The notes: generated by a model from the letters alone, not told the origin. Positions 32,995 through 41,689 are shown, numbered from the stretch's first letter. The stretch is DNA of 41,689 bases from an uncultured Lachnospiraceae bacterium (GCA_945929965.1 CAMEOT010000025.1:1-41689), one strand, 5' to 3'. Made by a program: numbers and translations.

Positions 32995-34536
32995 ATGAGA
33001 AAGAAACCGGTTGTATTAATGATCCTGGATGGCTATGGATTAAATGATAAGGTAGAGGGCAATGCCGTAGCAATGGCGAACACCCCTGTCATGGATTCCC
33101 TGATGAAGGAGTATCCTTATGTACATGGTAACGCCAGTGGCATGGCAGTAGGACTTCCCGAGGGTCAGATGGGTAACTCTGAGGTAGGTCATATGAATAT
33201 GGGTGCCGGCCGAATCGTATATCAGGAGCTGACCCGTATCACCAAGGAGATCCAGGACGGAGACTTTTTTAAGAATGAAGCTCTGTTAAAGGCTATTGAT
33301 AACTGTAAGAAGAACAACAGCGCCCTGCACCTGATGGGTCTGTTATCCGACGGTGGCGTACACAGCCACATCACCCACCTGTACGGTCTGCTGGAGCTGG
33401 CTAAGCAGCAGGAACTGGAAAAAGTATATGTTCACTGCTTCTTAGACGGACGTGATACCCCTCCCGCCAGCGGTAAGAGCTATGCAGAGCAGTTAAATGA
33501 AGAAATGAAGAAAATCGGTGTAGGTAAGATCGCTTCTGTAATGGGACGTTACTATGCTATGGATCGTGATAACAACTATGACCGTGTACAGCTGGCTTAC
33601 GATGCCATGACCGAAGGCAAAGGTCTGACCGCTGCCTGCGGTATCTGCGGTATCCAGGAGTCTTACGACAGAGAAGAGACCGATGAGTTTGTAAAACCTA
33701 CTGTTGTTGTAGAAGATGGCAAGGCAGTCGGACTGGTGCAGGACAAGGATTCCGTGATCTTCTTCAACTTCCGTCCCGACCGTGCAAGAGAGATCACCAG
33801 AGCCTTCTGTGATGATGATTTCAAGGGATTTGACCGTGTGAGAAAGGATATCACCTTCGTATGCTTCTCCGATTATGATCCTACGATTCCTAATAAAGAA
33901 GTGGCATTCCACAAGATCGCCATTACCAATACCTTCGGTGAGTGGCTGGCAGCACATGGCATGAAGCAGGCACGTATCGCCGAGACTGAGAAGTATGCAC
34001 ATGTTACCTTCTTCTTCAATGGCGGTGTAGAGCAGCCCAACGAGGGAGAGGATCGTATCCTGGTAAATTCTCCCAAGGATGTAGCTACCTACGATCTGAA
34101 GCCCGAGATGAGTGCCCCCGCAGTATGTGAGAAGCTGCTTGATGCGATCCGTTCTGAAAAATACGATGTGATCGTGATCAACTTCGCTAACCCCGATATG
34201 GTAGGACATACCGGCGTAATCTCCGCAGCTGTCAAAGCGATCGAGACCGTAGATGAGTGCGTAGGCAAGGCAGTACAGGCAGTGAAGGATGTGGACGGCG
34301 TTCTGTTCATCTGTGCAGACCACGGTAACGCAGAGCAGATGATCGATTACACCACCGGTCAGCCTCATACCGCACATACCACCAATCCGGTTCCTTTCAT
34401 CCTGGTAAACTACGATCCTGCCTATACTCTGAAAGAGGGCGGATGCCTGGCAGATATCGTACCTACCCTGATCAATGTGATGGGTATGGAGCAGCCCGCA
34501 GAAATGACAGGAAAGTCTCTGTTAATTAAGAAATAG
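32995..34536 (+). CDS. gpmI: 2,3-Bisphosphoglycerate-independent phosphoglycerate mutase
   Basis: Dimanganese enzyme of glycolysis interconverting 3- and 2-phosphoglycerate. The product is 513 residues. VLMILDGYGLND opens the alkaline-phosphatase-like fold; catalytic Ser62 lies in MGNSEVGHMNMGAG. Substrate-binding FLDGRDTPP and NFRPDRAREITRAF and the metal site ADHGNAEQM are intact. An in-frame ATG at 32980 overlaps the GGAGG ribosome binding site, so ATG 32995 is the start. It has its own promoter and terminator. The next glycolytic enzyme, enolase, is two genes downstream. Confidence 0.97.
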   Translation: MRKKPVVLMILDGYGLNDKVEGNAVAMANTPVMDSLMKEYPYVHGNASGMAVGLPEGQMGNSEVGHMNMGAGRIVYQELTRITKEIQDGDFFKNEALLKAIDNCKKNNSALHLMGLLSDGGVHSHITHLYGLLELAKQQELEKVYVHCFLDGRDTPPASGKSYAEQLNEEMKKIGVGKIASVMGRYYAMDRDNNYDRVQLAYDAMTEGKGLTAACGICGIQESYDREETDEFVKPTVVVEDGKAVGLVQDKDSVIFFNFRPDRAREITRAFCDDDFKGFDRVRKDITFVCFSDYDPTIPNKEVAFHKIAITNTFGEWLAAHGMKQARIAETEKYAHVTFFFNGGVEQPNEGEDRILVNSPKDVATYDLKPEMSAPAVCEKLLDAIRSEKYDVIVINFANPDMVGHTGVISAAVKAIETVDECVGKAVQAVKDVDGVLFICADHGNAEQMIDYTTGQPHTAHTTNPVPFILVNYDPAYTLKEGGCLADIVPTLINVMGMEQPAEMTGKSLLIKK

Positions 34537-34569
34537 TAACTGTATCATATTACTATGACAAGAAATGAT

Positions 34570-34603
34570 TCCTCAGGCATTTTGCACAGTGCCTGGGGAT
34601 TTT
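34570..34603 (+). terminator. Terminator of gpmI
   Basis: TCCTCAGGCA pairs with TGCCTGGGGA (one G-U) across a 10-base loop, followed by TTTT and an AT-rich stretch. It falls inside an upstream extension of the next reading frame, which therefore is not coding. Confidence 0.88.
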
Positions 34604-34645
34604 ATATCTAAATTTTCTTATCAGCAGGAGGAAGAATTATATTAT

Positions 34646-35680
34646 ATGGAACAGAAGAGAAATCTGGTAACTTTAGGAAGTACGGGAATTACTGTGGAGA
34701 AGAACTCCTTCGGAGCGCTGCCCATTCAGCGTATCTCCAAAGAAACAGCTATCGGACTGCTTCGTAAAGCCTATGCTGCAGGCGTGACCTTTTATGACAC
34801 TGCCAGATACTATACCGACAGTGAAGAGAAAGTGGGCGCTGCTTTTGAGGGTATGCGGGATAAAATATATATCGCTACCAAGACCGGAGCCACCACAGCA
34901 GAGGGCTTCTGGAAGGAACTGCACACTTCTCTGGAAAAATTAAAAACTGACTATATCGACATATACCAGTTCCACAACCCGGCATTCTGCCCGAAGCCGG
35001 GAGACGGCACAGGACTCTATGAGGCGATGCTGGAAGCGAAGGACAAAGGCATGATCCGCCATATCGGTATCACGAACCATCGCCTGAATGTAGCGCATGA
35101 AGCTATTGACAGCGGACTGTATGAGACTCTGCAGTTTCCCTTCTGCTATCTGGCAACGGACAAGGATCTGGAGCTGGTACAGGATTGTAAAAAAGCAGGC
35201 ATGGGATTTATCGCCATGAAAGCACTGTCCGGCGGACTGATCAATAATTCAGCAGCGGCATATGCATATCTGGCACAGTTTGATAATGTACTTCCGATCT
35301 GGGGAGTGCAGCGGGAGAGCGAGCTGGATGAATTTTTGTCCTATATAGATAATCCTCCTGCATTGACACCCGAATTACAGGCGGTGATCGACCATGACAG
35401 AGAAGAACTGCAGGGAGAATTCTGCAGAGGCTGCGGATACTGCATGCCCTGCCCCGCGGGAATCGAGATCAACAACTGTGCCCGCATGAGTCTGATGATC
35501 CGAAGAGCACCTTCCGCCGCACAGCTGACAGACGAGATGCAGGTGAAGATGCGTAAGATTGAAGAGTGCCTGCATTGTGGCAGATGCAAATCCAAGTGTC
35601 CCTATGGACTGGATACTCCGGCACTGCTTGAGAAAAATTATAAGGATTACTGTGAGATCCTTGCCGGAAAAGCGTATTAA
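34646..35680 (+). CDS. Aldo/keto reductase with C-terminal iron-sulfur domain
   Basis: Predicted NAD(P)H oxidoreductase of 344 residues. The AKR barrel (about 1-270) shows the catalytic Asp and Tyr in FYDTARYY, Lys in IATKTG and His in YQFHNP. The C-terminal extension (about 285-344) carries two cysteine clusters, CRGCGYCMPCPAGI and CLHCGRCKSKCPYGL, consistent with one or two 4Fe-4S centres that could link the enzyme to ferredoxin. The frame opens at 34565, but that part contains the gpmI terminator; ATG 34646 follows AGGAGG, with long spacing. The gene sits between gpmI and eno. Substrate unknown. Confidence 0.9.
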   Translation: MEQKRNLVTLGSTGITVEKNSFGALPIQRISKETAIGLLRKAYAAGVTFYDTARYYTDSEEKVGAAFEGMRDKIYIATKTGATTAEGFWKELHTSLEKLKTDYIDIYQFHNPAFCPKPGDGTGLYEAMLEAKDKGMIRHIGITNHRLNVAHEAIDSGLYETLQFPFCYLATDKDLELVQDCKKAGMGFIAMKALSGGLINNSAAAYAYLAQFDNVLPIWGVQRESELDEFLSYIDNPPALTPELQAVIDHDREELQGEFCRGCGYCMPCPAGIEINNCARMSLMIRRAPSAAQLTDEMQVKMRKIEECLHCGRCKSKCPYGLDTPALLEKNYKDYCEILAGKAY

Positions 35681-35701
35681 CGCATAGCAGATCTGAATAA
35701 T

Positions 35702-35767
35702 AACCTCCTTATGGGACATACTTACCTAAGAAAAAGTAAGTTAAGGATGCCTGTAAGGAGGTTTTTT
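35702..35767 (+). promoter_or_regulatory. Hairpin sequestering the enolase ribosome binding site
   Basis: AACCTCCTTA (35702-35711) is perfectly complementary to TAAGGAGGTT (35754-35763), which is the enolase Shine-Dalgarno sequence. An inner ACTTAC/GTAAGT stem (35720-35725 with 35736-35741) supports the fold. The 3' arm leads into six T residues directly before the ATG, so the same structure looks like an intrinsic terminator for the upstream reductase. Confidence 0.7.
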
Positions 35768-37087
35768 ATGGAAAAATATCTGGAGATCATCGAAGTACAC
35801 GGAAGGGAGATCCTGGATTCGAGAGGAAATCCCACGGTGGCAGCGATTGTTACCGTGAAGGACAAAGAGACCGGCAGATGCACAAAAGGTATGGCGGCAG
35901 TGCCTTCCGGAGCCAGCACCGGACAGTTCGAAGCCGTGGAACTCAGGGACGGTGAGACCAGATATTTCGGTCTGGGCGTGCAGCATGCCGTGAAAAATAT
36001 AGACGAGAAAATTGCAAGTGTTTTACTGGGAGAAAATGCCCTGGAGCAGATCCGTATCGACAGAATTCTACGGGAGACGGACGGCACGGACAACAAGAGC
36101 AGCTTAGGTGCCAATGCCATGCTGGCAGTGTCCATGGCGGTGGCAAGAGCAGCTGCGGACGCACTGGGCCTTCCCCTGTACCGTTATTTCGGAGGAATCT
36201 CTCCGAGACTTCTGCCGGTACCTATGATGAATATCTTAAATGGCGGAAAACATGCGGCGAACACCGTGGATTTCCAGGAGTTCATGATCATGCCCGTGCA
36301 GGCGGAAACCTTTGCGGAGGGGTTACGGATCTGTGCGGAAATTTATCATAATCTGAAAAAACTGCTGGAGGAGAAAGGCTTGTCCACCGGAGTCGGGGAT
36401 GAGGGCGGCTTTGCACCCAACCTGCCGGATGCGGAGAGCGTGCTGGATTTCCTTGTGGAGGCGATCGAGGCTTCCGGATATGTCCCAGGACAGGATATCA
36501 AGATCGCCATGGATGCCGCCAGCAGTGAACTATATAATGAAAAAACGGGAATGTATCATTTCCCCGGGGAGAGTAAGCTGAAGGGAGAGGAAGTCCTGCG
36601 GGATACCGGAGAAATGATCTCGTATTATGAACGGCTCGTGGAGAACTATCCCATTATCTCTATTGAGGACGGACTGGATGAAAATGACTGGGACGGTTGG
36701 CAGGAGCTTACAAAACGGCTGGGGGAGAAGATCCAGCTAGTTGGAGATGATCTGTTTGTCACAAATACAAAACGGCTGGATGCCGGGATCAAACTTCATT
36801 GTGCTAATGCCATTCTGGTAAAAGTCAATCAGATCGGAACCTTGTCCGAAGCCTTCGAAGCGGTGGAAATGGCACACAAGAATGGTTACAAGGCGGTGAT
36901 CTCCCACAGATCCGGCGAGACGGAGGATACCACCATAGCGGACATAGCGGTGGCACTGAATGCCGGACAGATCAAGACCGGAGCACCCTGCCGCAGCGAT
37001 CGTGTGGCGAAGTACAACCGGCTGCTTGCCATGGAAGAGGAGTTAAAGGATGCTGCGGCATATATGGAGCCGTTCCACAAGATCTGA
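35768..37087 (+). CDS. eno: Enolase
   Basis: Converts 2-phosphoglycerate to phosphoenolpyruvate; magnesium-dependent, cytosolic, often also surface-exposed. The product is 439 residues. Motifs are [40 protein letters not shown], the metal ligands in [11 protein letters not shown] and GDDLFVTN, the catalytic Lys in [14 protein letters not shown], and [25 protein letters not shown] (key part: [10 protein letters not shown]). ATG 35768 directly follows AAGGAGG and a T-run; the 19-codon upstream extension runs through the hairpin and is unlikely to be coding. No confident promoter is seen between the reductase stop and the start, so expression may depend on read-through or a promoter inside the reductase gene. 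Confidence 0.96.
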   Translation: MEKYLEIIEVHGREILDSRGNPTVAAIVTVKDKETGRCTKGMAAVPSGASTGQFEAVELRDGETRYFGLGVQHAVKNIDEKIASVLLGENALEQIRIDRILRETDGTDNKSSLGANAMLAVSMAVARAAADALGLPLYRYFGGISPRLLPVPMMNILNGGKHAANTVDFQEFMIMPVQAETFAEGLRICAEIYHNLKKLLEEKGLSTGVGDEGGFAPNLPDAESVLDFLVEAIEASGYVPGQDIKIAMDAASSELYNEKTGMYHFPGESKLKGEEVLRDTGEMISYYERLVENYPIISIEDGLDENDWDGWQELTKRLGEKIQLVGDDLFVTNTKRLDAGIKLHCANAILVKVNQIGTLSEAFEAVEMAHKNGYKAVISHRSGETEDTTIADIAVALNAGQIKTGAPCRSDRVAKYNRLLAMEEELKDAAAYMEPFHKI

Positions 37088-37136
37088 GTGGCTGCGCAAC
37101 AAAATGTAAACTACAAAAAATTAAAATTGTATAAAT

Positions 37137-37172
37137 AGGAGGATTTCCATCACCGGAAATCCTCCTGCTTTT
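37137..37172 (+). terminator. Terminator of eno
   Basis: AGGAGGATTTCC pairs perfectly with GGAAATCCTCCT (12 bp) around an ATCACC loop, followed by GCTTTTAT. Confidence 0.9.
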
Positions 37173-37412
37173 ATAGCAAAACGATAGAAAAATACATGAG
37201 TCAAAGAAAAAAGCAGAATTAATAAATGTGTAAATATACATAAATCAATAGAAAATATGCACTATATGCAGAAGATAAAAATGATAGGCTATTTATATTG
37301 AAAAAGATTCTCATAAATATGCAGACATATGTGCGCGACGCACGTACATCCAAGAGACCAAGCAGAAGAAGGGAAAACACGGGAAGTGGCAGATACTTCA
37401 TGTGTATTTCAG
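37173..37412. other. AT-rich gene-free stretch between eno and oppB
   Basis: No convincing coding sequence. The first 150 bases are very AT-rich. A small GC hairpin, ATGTGCG / CGCACGT around CGA (about 37329-37345), stands out. The rest is unremarkable up to the oppB promoter. Confidence 0.6.
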
Positions 37413-37441
37413 TTGACAGCCTTAGAAAAGTGTTGTAATAT
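37413..37441 (+). promoter_or_regulatory. Promoter of oppBCDF
   Basis: A perfect TTGACA (37413-37418), a 17-base spacer and TAATAT (37436-37441). The leader is about 113 bases. Confidence 0.88.
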
Positions 37442-37478
37442 AACAAAAGTCGTTGTCGGAAAAGTAAAGTACATTTTA

Positions 37479-37506
37479 CGCATGTGTATACTTGCATACA
37501 AATGCG
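37479..37506 (+). other. Leader hairpin upstream of oppB
   Basis: CGCATGTGTAT pairs with ATACAAATGCG (one G-A mismatch) around ACTTGC. The flanking TTTT and AAAA tracts can extend the stem. No T-run follows at the right place for termination, so it may affect mRNA stability. Confidence 0.5.
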
Positions 37507-37560
37507 AAAAATGCATTTTATTAATGTCCGTAGGCAAAAGAAAAGCAAGGAGTTGAAGAG

Positions 37561-38478
37561 ATGCTTAAATATATTGCAAAACGTATCGGTCTGGCGCTGA
37601 TCACGATTTTTACAGTAGCAACACTCACCTTTTTCCTGATGAACATGGTTCCCGGTGGACCGTTCCTCTCGGAGAAGGCAGTAAGAACCGCTGCACAAGC
37701 AGCCCTGGAGGCAAAATATGGACTGGACAAGCCTTTGTCCCAGCAGTATCTGACGTATATGAAAGATGCTTTGCACGGTGATTTCGGAGAGAGTCTGAAG
37801 CAGAGAGGAAGAACCGTTACTTCTATTATAGTATCCAAGTTCCCTGTATCTGCAAGAGTAGGTGGACTTTCCGTTATCGTAGCGCTGTTGGTAGGTATCC
37901 CTCTGGGATGTCTGGCAGCTACCCATCGTGGCAAGACGCTGGACAGCGTGATCTCCGTGATCTCCACCTGTGGTATTGCGGTACCAAGCTTCGTTATATG
38001 TACTCTGCTTCTGTATTTCCTGGGAAGTAAGGTAAAGATACTGCCCACCTACGGAATCGGCACCTGGAAGCATTATGTGATGCCCGTGATCGCACTGGCA
38101 TTGTACCCAACTGCTTATATTATGAGACTGATGCGTTCTTCCATGCTGGATGTTCTGGGACAGGATTATATGAGAACCGCTACGGCGAAGGGAGTAAAGC
38201 CTTTCTTCCGTCTGTTCAAGCATGCACTGAGAAATGCACTGCTCCCCGTTATCACCTATGTAGGTCCTATGATGGCTTATACTATGACAGGAAGTTTCGT
38301 AGTAGAGAAGATTTTCACGATCCCCGGTCTGGGCAATGAATTTGTCAGCTCGATCATTAACCGTGACTACACCATGATCATGGGTACCACCATTTTCCTC
38401 GCAACACTGATGGTTGTCATGAATGTGCTGGTGGATATCGTATATAAGATCGTCGACCCCAGGATCAAGTTGAAGTAA
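37561..38478 (+). CDS. oppB: Oligopeptide ABC transporter permease OppB
   Basis: Permease of 305 residues with six helices, the first at about 9-30. Family marks are NMVPGGPFLSEKA after helix 1, YGLDKPLSQQYLTYM, FGESLKQRGRTV, and the EAA-type loop DYMRTATAKGVKPFFRLFKHALRNALLPV (core: RTATAKGVKPF). The conserved FVVEKIFTIPGLGNEF and NRDYTMIMG segments are present. GGAG precedes the ATG. First gene of a four-gene operon that imports oligopeptides or dipeptides; the exact peptide range cannot be read from sequence. Confidence 0.93.
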   Translation: MLKYIAKRIGLALITIFTVATLTFFLMNMVPGGPFLSEKAVRTAAQAALEAKYGLDKPLSQQYLTYMKDALHGDFGESLKQRGRTVTSIIVSKFPVSARVGGLSVIVALLVGIPLGCLAATHRGKTLDSVISVISTCGIAVPSFVICTLLLYFLGSKVKILPTYGIGTWKHYVMPVIALALYPTAYIMRLMRSSMLDVLGQDYMRTATAKGVKPFFRLFKHALRNALLPVITYVGPMMAYTMTGSFVVEKIFTIPGLGNEFVSSIINRDYTMIMGTTIFLATLMVVMNVLVDIVYKIVDPRIKLK

Positions 38479-38501
38479 GATTAACAGGAAGGAAGATACC
38501 G

Positions 38502-39551
38502 ATGAAAGAACCGAATGCTATGAGCTTTCATGTAAAATATAAACCGGAAGATTTTATGCCGGCGAATGAAGAAGAGAAGCAGAGCCAGGTCATCATGCGC
38601 GAGAGCGTGGGCTTCTGGCAGGATGGCTTCCGCAGACTTCGTAAGAATAAGGTTGCTATGGTCAGCCTCTTCGTTATTATTGTAATTATGATCTTTTCCT
38701 TTATCGTGCCTTCATTTTATCCCTATGATTACAAGACACAGATCAAAGGAAGCGAGAATCTGCACCCCATGCAGTATTCCGAGAAAGAGATAGAGCGTAT
38801 GGATGCGGGAGAGAAGGTATTCCCCCATGTGCTCGGTACCGATAAGATGGGCCGTGATTATGCCATCCGTGTTATGATGGGAAGCCGTATCTCCCTGCTG
38901 GTTGGTCTGATCGCTACTGCCATCATTTTTGTGATCGGTTCCCTGATCGGTTCCATCTCTGCATTCTTCGGTGGATGGGTGGATCTGATCATCATGCGCA
39001 TTGTAGATATTATCTATACGATACCGGATTTCCTGCTGATCGTACTGCTGTCCTTTGCGTTAAAGGACCCGCTGGCAAAGCTGGCACAGCTTCCCGGATT
39101 CGGATGGATGCAGATCGTAGGATCTAACCTGATCAGTATCTTCATCGTATTCGCATTGCTGTACTGGGTAGGAATGGCACGTATGGTACGAAGCCAGATC
39201 CTGACCCTGAAGGAAAATGATTATGTCATGGCAGCCAAGGCTCTGGGAGCCAAGGATGGCCGTATCATTAAAAAGCATCTGCTGACTAACTGTATCGGTA
39301 CGCTGATCGTTACCACCACATTGCAGATCCCTTCCTCTATTTTTACCGAGAGTTATTTGAGCTTCTTAGGTATGGGTGTGGCAGTTCCTCTGCCTTCCCT
39401 GGGAAGCCTTGCAAGTGATGCCATTAACGGAATGATCACATTCCCGTACCTGCTGTTTGCACCTTGTCTGCTGATCAGTCTGATCATCTTAAGCTTTAAC
39501 CTGTTTGGTGACGGACTTCGTGACGCATTTGACCCGAAGCTTAAGAATTAA
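38502..39551 (+). CDS. oppC: Oligopeptide ABC transporter permease OppC
   Basis: Second permease, 349 residues. A cytosolic N-terminal tail with the conserved GFWQDGFRRLRKNKVAMVSL precedes helix 1; then HVLGTDKMGRDYAIRVMMG, the OppC-type signature. The EAA loop is NDYVMAAKALGAKDGRIIKKHL, shortened here to AAKALGAKDGRI, and the C-terminal SYLSFLGMGV and LFGDGLRDAFDPK are diagnostic. GGAAGG precedes the ATG. The stop overlaps an ATG of the next frame, but oppD probably starts 18 bases later. Confidence 0.93.
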   Translation: MKEPNAMSFHVKYKPEDFMPANEEEKQSQVIMRESVGFWQDGFRRLRKNKVAMVSLFVIIVIMIFSFIVPSFYPYDYKTQIKGSENLHPMQYSEKEIERMDAGEKVFPHVLGTDKMGRDYAIRVMMGSRISLLVGLIATAIIFVIGSLIGSISAFFGGWVDLIIMRIVDIIYTIPDFLLIVLLSFALKDPLAKLAQLPGFGWMQIVGSNLISIFIVFALLYWVGMARMVRSQILTLKENDYVMAAKALGAKDGRIIKKHLLTNCIGTLIVTTTLQIPSSIFTESYLSFLGMGVAVPLPSLGSLASDAINGMITFPYLLFAPCLLISLIILSFNLFGDGLRDAFDPKLKN

Positions 39552-39568
39552 TGGAAGGAGTAGTGAAG

Positions 39569-40573
39569 ATGGATAACAATTATCTGGTAGATATACAGCA
39601 TGAACGTCTCTCTTTCTTTACTCCTGCCGGAGAAGTAAAGGCACTGAACGATGTCTCCATTCACCTGAAGGAAGGGGAAGTACTGGGCATCGTAGGAGAG
39701 AGTGGTTCCGGTAAATCCGTAACCGCATACAGTCTGATGGGACTGACCGCTTATCCCGGTAAGCTGATCGGCGGAGAGCTTCACTTCAATGGACACGAAG
39801 TGGAGAAAATGACCGAAAAAGATTTTTCCAAAATGCGTGGTAAAGAGGTCTCCATTATTTTCCAGGATCCTCTGACCAGCTTAAATCCCGTATATACCAT
39901 TGGTAATCAGATCATGGAAGTGATTCGTCTGCATACCGATGCGGACAAGAAAAAGGCATATGCAAGAGCAGTGGAGCTTTTGTCTCTGGTAGGTATCAAT
40001 GAACCGGAGAAGCGTATGAAGCAGTATCCCCACGAGCTGTCCGGTGGTATGAGACAGCGTGTCATGATCGCAATTGCGCTGGCATGTGAACCGAAGCTTC
40101 TGATCGCCGATGAGCCTACTACCGCACTGGACGTTACCATTCAGGCGCAGATCCTGGAGCTGATGATGGAGCTGAAGGACAAGCTGGGCATGGCGATCAT
40201 CATGATCACCCATGACCTGGGTATCGTGGCGAGCATGTGTGATCGTATTGCAGTCATGTATGCCGGTCGTATCGTGGAGACCGGTACCTGTGACGAGATC
40301 TTCTACCATCCGAAGCATGAATATACCAAGGGCCTTCTGGAGAGTATCCCCCGTCTGGACAGCACGAAGCATGAGAAACTGATCCCCATCGAGGGTAATC
40401 CGGTGGATCTTCTGAATCCTCCCGAGGGATGTGCATTCGCACCCCGCTGTAAGAACTGCATGAAGATCTGCCTGAGAGAGAATCCTCCTAAGACGGATTT
40501 CAGTAAGACGCATTATGCATACTGCTTTATGAACCAGAAAGCTGAGATGGAGGGAGGAAATACCAATGAGTGA
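39569..40573 (+). CDS. oppD: Oligopeptide ABC transporter ATPase OppD
   Basis: ATP-binding subunit of 334 residues. Walker A is GESGSGKS, the signature motif LSGGMRQRVMIA, Walker B LLIADEPTTALD, and the H-loop ITHDLGIV. The C-terminal oligopeptide extension contains the cysteine-rich FAPRCKNCMKICLRENPP stretch that in relatives binds an iron-sulfur cluster. ATG 39569 follows GGAAGGAG at 8 bases; an upstream ATG at 39551 overlaps the oppC stop but lacks a site of its own. Acts with OppF and the permeases. Confidence 0.94.
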   Translation: MDNNYLVDIQHERLSFFTPAGEVKALNDVSIHLKEGEVLGIVGESGSGKSVTAYSLMGLTAYPGKLIGGELHFNGHEVEKMTEKDFSKMRGKEVSIIFQDPLTSLNPVYTIGNQIMEVIRLHTDADKKKAYARAVELLSLVGINEPEKRMKQYPHELSGGMRQRVMIAIALACEPKLLIADEPTTALDVTIQAQILELMMELKDKLGMAIIMITHDLGIVASMCDRIAVMYAGRIVETGTCDEIFYHPKHEYTKGLLESIPRLDSTKHEKLIPIEGNPVDLLNPPEGCAFAPRCKNCMKICLRENPPKTDFSKTHYAYCFMNQKAEMEGGNTNE

Positions 40574-41558
40574 TAAGTTACTTCAGGTTGAACATTTGAA
40601 GCAATACTTCCCCGCAGGCGGCATGGGTAAAAACCGTAAGTTCGTGAAGGCCGTGGATGATGTCAGCTTTTTTGTGAATAAAGGTGAGACTCTCGGACTG
40701 GTAGGAGAGAGCGGCTGTGGTAAGACCACCACCGGACGTTCTATCTTACGATTATACGAGCCCACCGGCGGTAAGATTACATTTGACGGCAATGTGATCC
40801 TGGATGTTGAAAATAAAGTAAAGGCGGATATGCTGCCTTATCGTCAGAAGATGCAGATGGTATTTCAGGATCCTTATGCAAGTCTGGATCCCAGAATGAC
40901 CGTAGGAGATATCGTAGGGGAAGCCATAGATATTCATAAGCTGGCTGCTAATAAAAAGGAACGTCATGATATGATCATTTCCATGCTGGAGAAGGTTGGA
41001 CTGAACTCTGAGCATGCGAACAGATATCCTCATGAATTCTCCGGTGGACAGCGTCAGCGTGTCGGCATTGCGAGAGCACTGGCAGTGAACCCGCAGTTTA
41101 TCGTCTGCGATGAGCCGATCTCCGCATTGGATGTATCGATCCAGGCACAGGTGGTGAATATGTTCGAGGAGCTGCAGGAGCAGATGGGACTGACCTATCT
41201 GTTCATCGCACATGACCTCTCTGTCGTAAAACATATCTCTGACCGTATCGGCGTTATGTACCTGGGCAAAATGGTAGAGCTGGCAGACAGCTACGAGCTG
41301 GTAGCACGAAGCCTGCATCCTTATACCAAGAGCCTGATCTCTGCAATCCCCATTGCAGATCCCATCAAGGCAAGAGCAAGCAAACGTATTGTTCTGCAGG
41401 GAGATGTACCCAGCCCCTTAAATCCTCCTACCGGATGCCGTTTCCGCACCAGATGTCCTTATGCGGATGAGTGCTGTGCACAGAAGGAACCCGAATGGAG
41501 AGAAGTGGAAAAGGGTCACTACGTGGCTTGCCACCATGTGGAAAAGATCAATGCCTGA
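40566..41558 (+). CDS. oppF: Oligopeptide ABC transporter ATPase OppF
   Basis: Second ATP-binding subunit, 330 residues. Walker A GESGCGKTT, signature FSGGQRQRVGIARAL, Walker B FIVCDEPISALDVS, H-loop IAHDLSVV. The C-terminal extension holds RTRCPYADECCAQKEP with the expected cysteines. The ATG lies 8 bases inside oppD and has a GGAGG site there, so OppD and OppF are probably made in equal amounts. A promoter follows directly, leading to a separate downstream gene. Confidence 0.94.
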   Translation: MSDKLLQVEHLKQYFPAGGMGKNRKFVKAVDDVSFFVNKGETLGLVGESGCGKTTTGRSILRLYEPTGGKITFDGNVILDVENKVKADMLPYRQKMQMVFQDPYASLDPRMTVGDIVGEAIDIHKLAANKKERHDMIISMLEKVGLNSEHANRYPHEFSGGQRQRVGIARALAVNPQFIVCDEPISALDVSIQAQVVNMFEELQEQMGLTYLFIAHDLSVVKHISDRIGVMYLGKMVELADSYELVARSLHPYTKSLISAIPIADPIKARASKRIVLQGDVPSPLNPPTGCRFRTRCPYADECCAQKEPEWREVEKGHYVACHHVEKINA

Positions 41559-41567
41559 AATTTGGTA

Positions 41568-41596
41568 TTGACAGCTAAGCAATTTAGTTGTTTAAT
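41568..41596 (+). promoter_or_regulatory. Promoter downstream of oppF, for a probable oppA
   Basis: A perfect TTGACA (41568-41573), a 17-base spacer and TTTAAT (41591-41596). A separate strong promoter would let the binding protein be made in excess over the permeases. Confidence 0.75.
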
Positions 41597-41604
41597 ATAA
41601 AGCT

Positions 41605-41628
41605 ATACAAAGCATAGTGCTTTTGTAT
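41605..41628 (+). other. Hairpin in the probable oppA leader
   Basis: ATACAAAGCA pairs with TGCTTTTGTAT (one bulged T) around TAG, at the very 5' end of the predicted transcript. It may stabilise the mRNA. Confidence 0.45.
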
Positions 41629-41654
41629 GAAAAGAAGGTAGTGTCAAGTAAGTT

Positions 41655-41689
41655 ATGAAAAAACAGAGTCAACAAAATAGGCTCAAGTG
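41655..41689 (+). CDS. Start of a downstream gene, probably the peptide-binding protein (partial)
   Basis: An ATG followed by basic codons (MKKQSQQNRLK) runs off the window. The basic start is compatible with a signal peptide, and the place after oppBCDF with its own promoter fits oppA. The ribosome binding site is not convincing (AAGG lies rather far upstream). Too short for identification. Confidence 0.4.
   Translation, partial: MKKQSQQNRLK

Noticed and set aside
33493..34377. A 294-codon open frame antisense to gpmI
   Set aside because: Same reasoning: no domain, no promoter or ribosome binding site, and the sense gene is certain.
37329..37556. A 75-codon open frame upstream of oppB
   Set aside because: It runs through the oppB promoter and leader hairpin and has no ribosome binding site.
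1..41689. Mobile element, prophage or CRISPR array
   Set aside because: No transposase, integrase, phage structural gene, terminal repeats or regularly spaced repeats were seen; the only exact long repeat noticed is within the paralogous lipoprotein genes.

Overview
The window reads as a chromosomal segment of a Gram-positive Clostridia, most likely a gut Lachnospiraceae. The signs are strong GGAGG-type ribosome binding sites, consensus vegetative promoters with 17-bp spacers, intrinsic terminators, many lipobox lipoproteins, and core genes of the clostridial type. I cannot name a genus from sequence alone. There are no tRNA or rRNA genes, CRISPR arrays, transposases or phage genes. Gene density is high, and the only gene-free stretch above 300 bases is 37088-37560.

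Layout. 53-1150 (minus) is chorismate synthase behind a structured leader. 1386-4046 carries a VanY-type carboxypeptidase overlapping tgt, then yajC. 4256-10207 is leuB-ilvD-ilvB with an L,D-transpeptidase coupled to ilvB. 10357-12614 is serC-serA. 12851-13624 is a PHP-domain phosphoesterase. 13808-23670 is an operon-like set of six envelope genes: two very large lipoproteins that fuse a probable beta-propeller to a solute-binding domain, two sugar-type ABC permeases, a HlyD-like adaptor, and a two-TM protein with a MacB-like extracellular domain. No ATPase is present. This is the least conventional part of the window.

23753-26095 holds a short YgjP-type metalloprotease (minus), thiamine diphosphokinase, a DUF4430-like lipoprotein and an ECF-type S component. 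26203-29485 is a two-component system whose kinase has a large external domain and several membrane segments. 29708-31494 is leuCD. 31542-32711 (minus) is a CDF metal exporter with a manganese-type signature. 32995-37087 is gpmI, a ferredoxin-like aldo/keto reductase and eno. 37561-41558 is oppBCDF, followed by a promoter and the first codons of a probable oppA.

How it fits together. leuB, leuC and leuD give the isomerase and dehydrogenase steps of leucine synthesis. ilvB and ilvD give two steps of branched-chain synthesis. leuA, ilvC and ilvN are not in the window. serA and serC draw on 3-phosphoglycerate, which gpmI and eno also use. Two leaders, those of aroC and leuC, have closely similar long-range pairing arms and may be members of one cis-regulatory RNA family.
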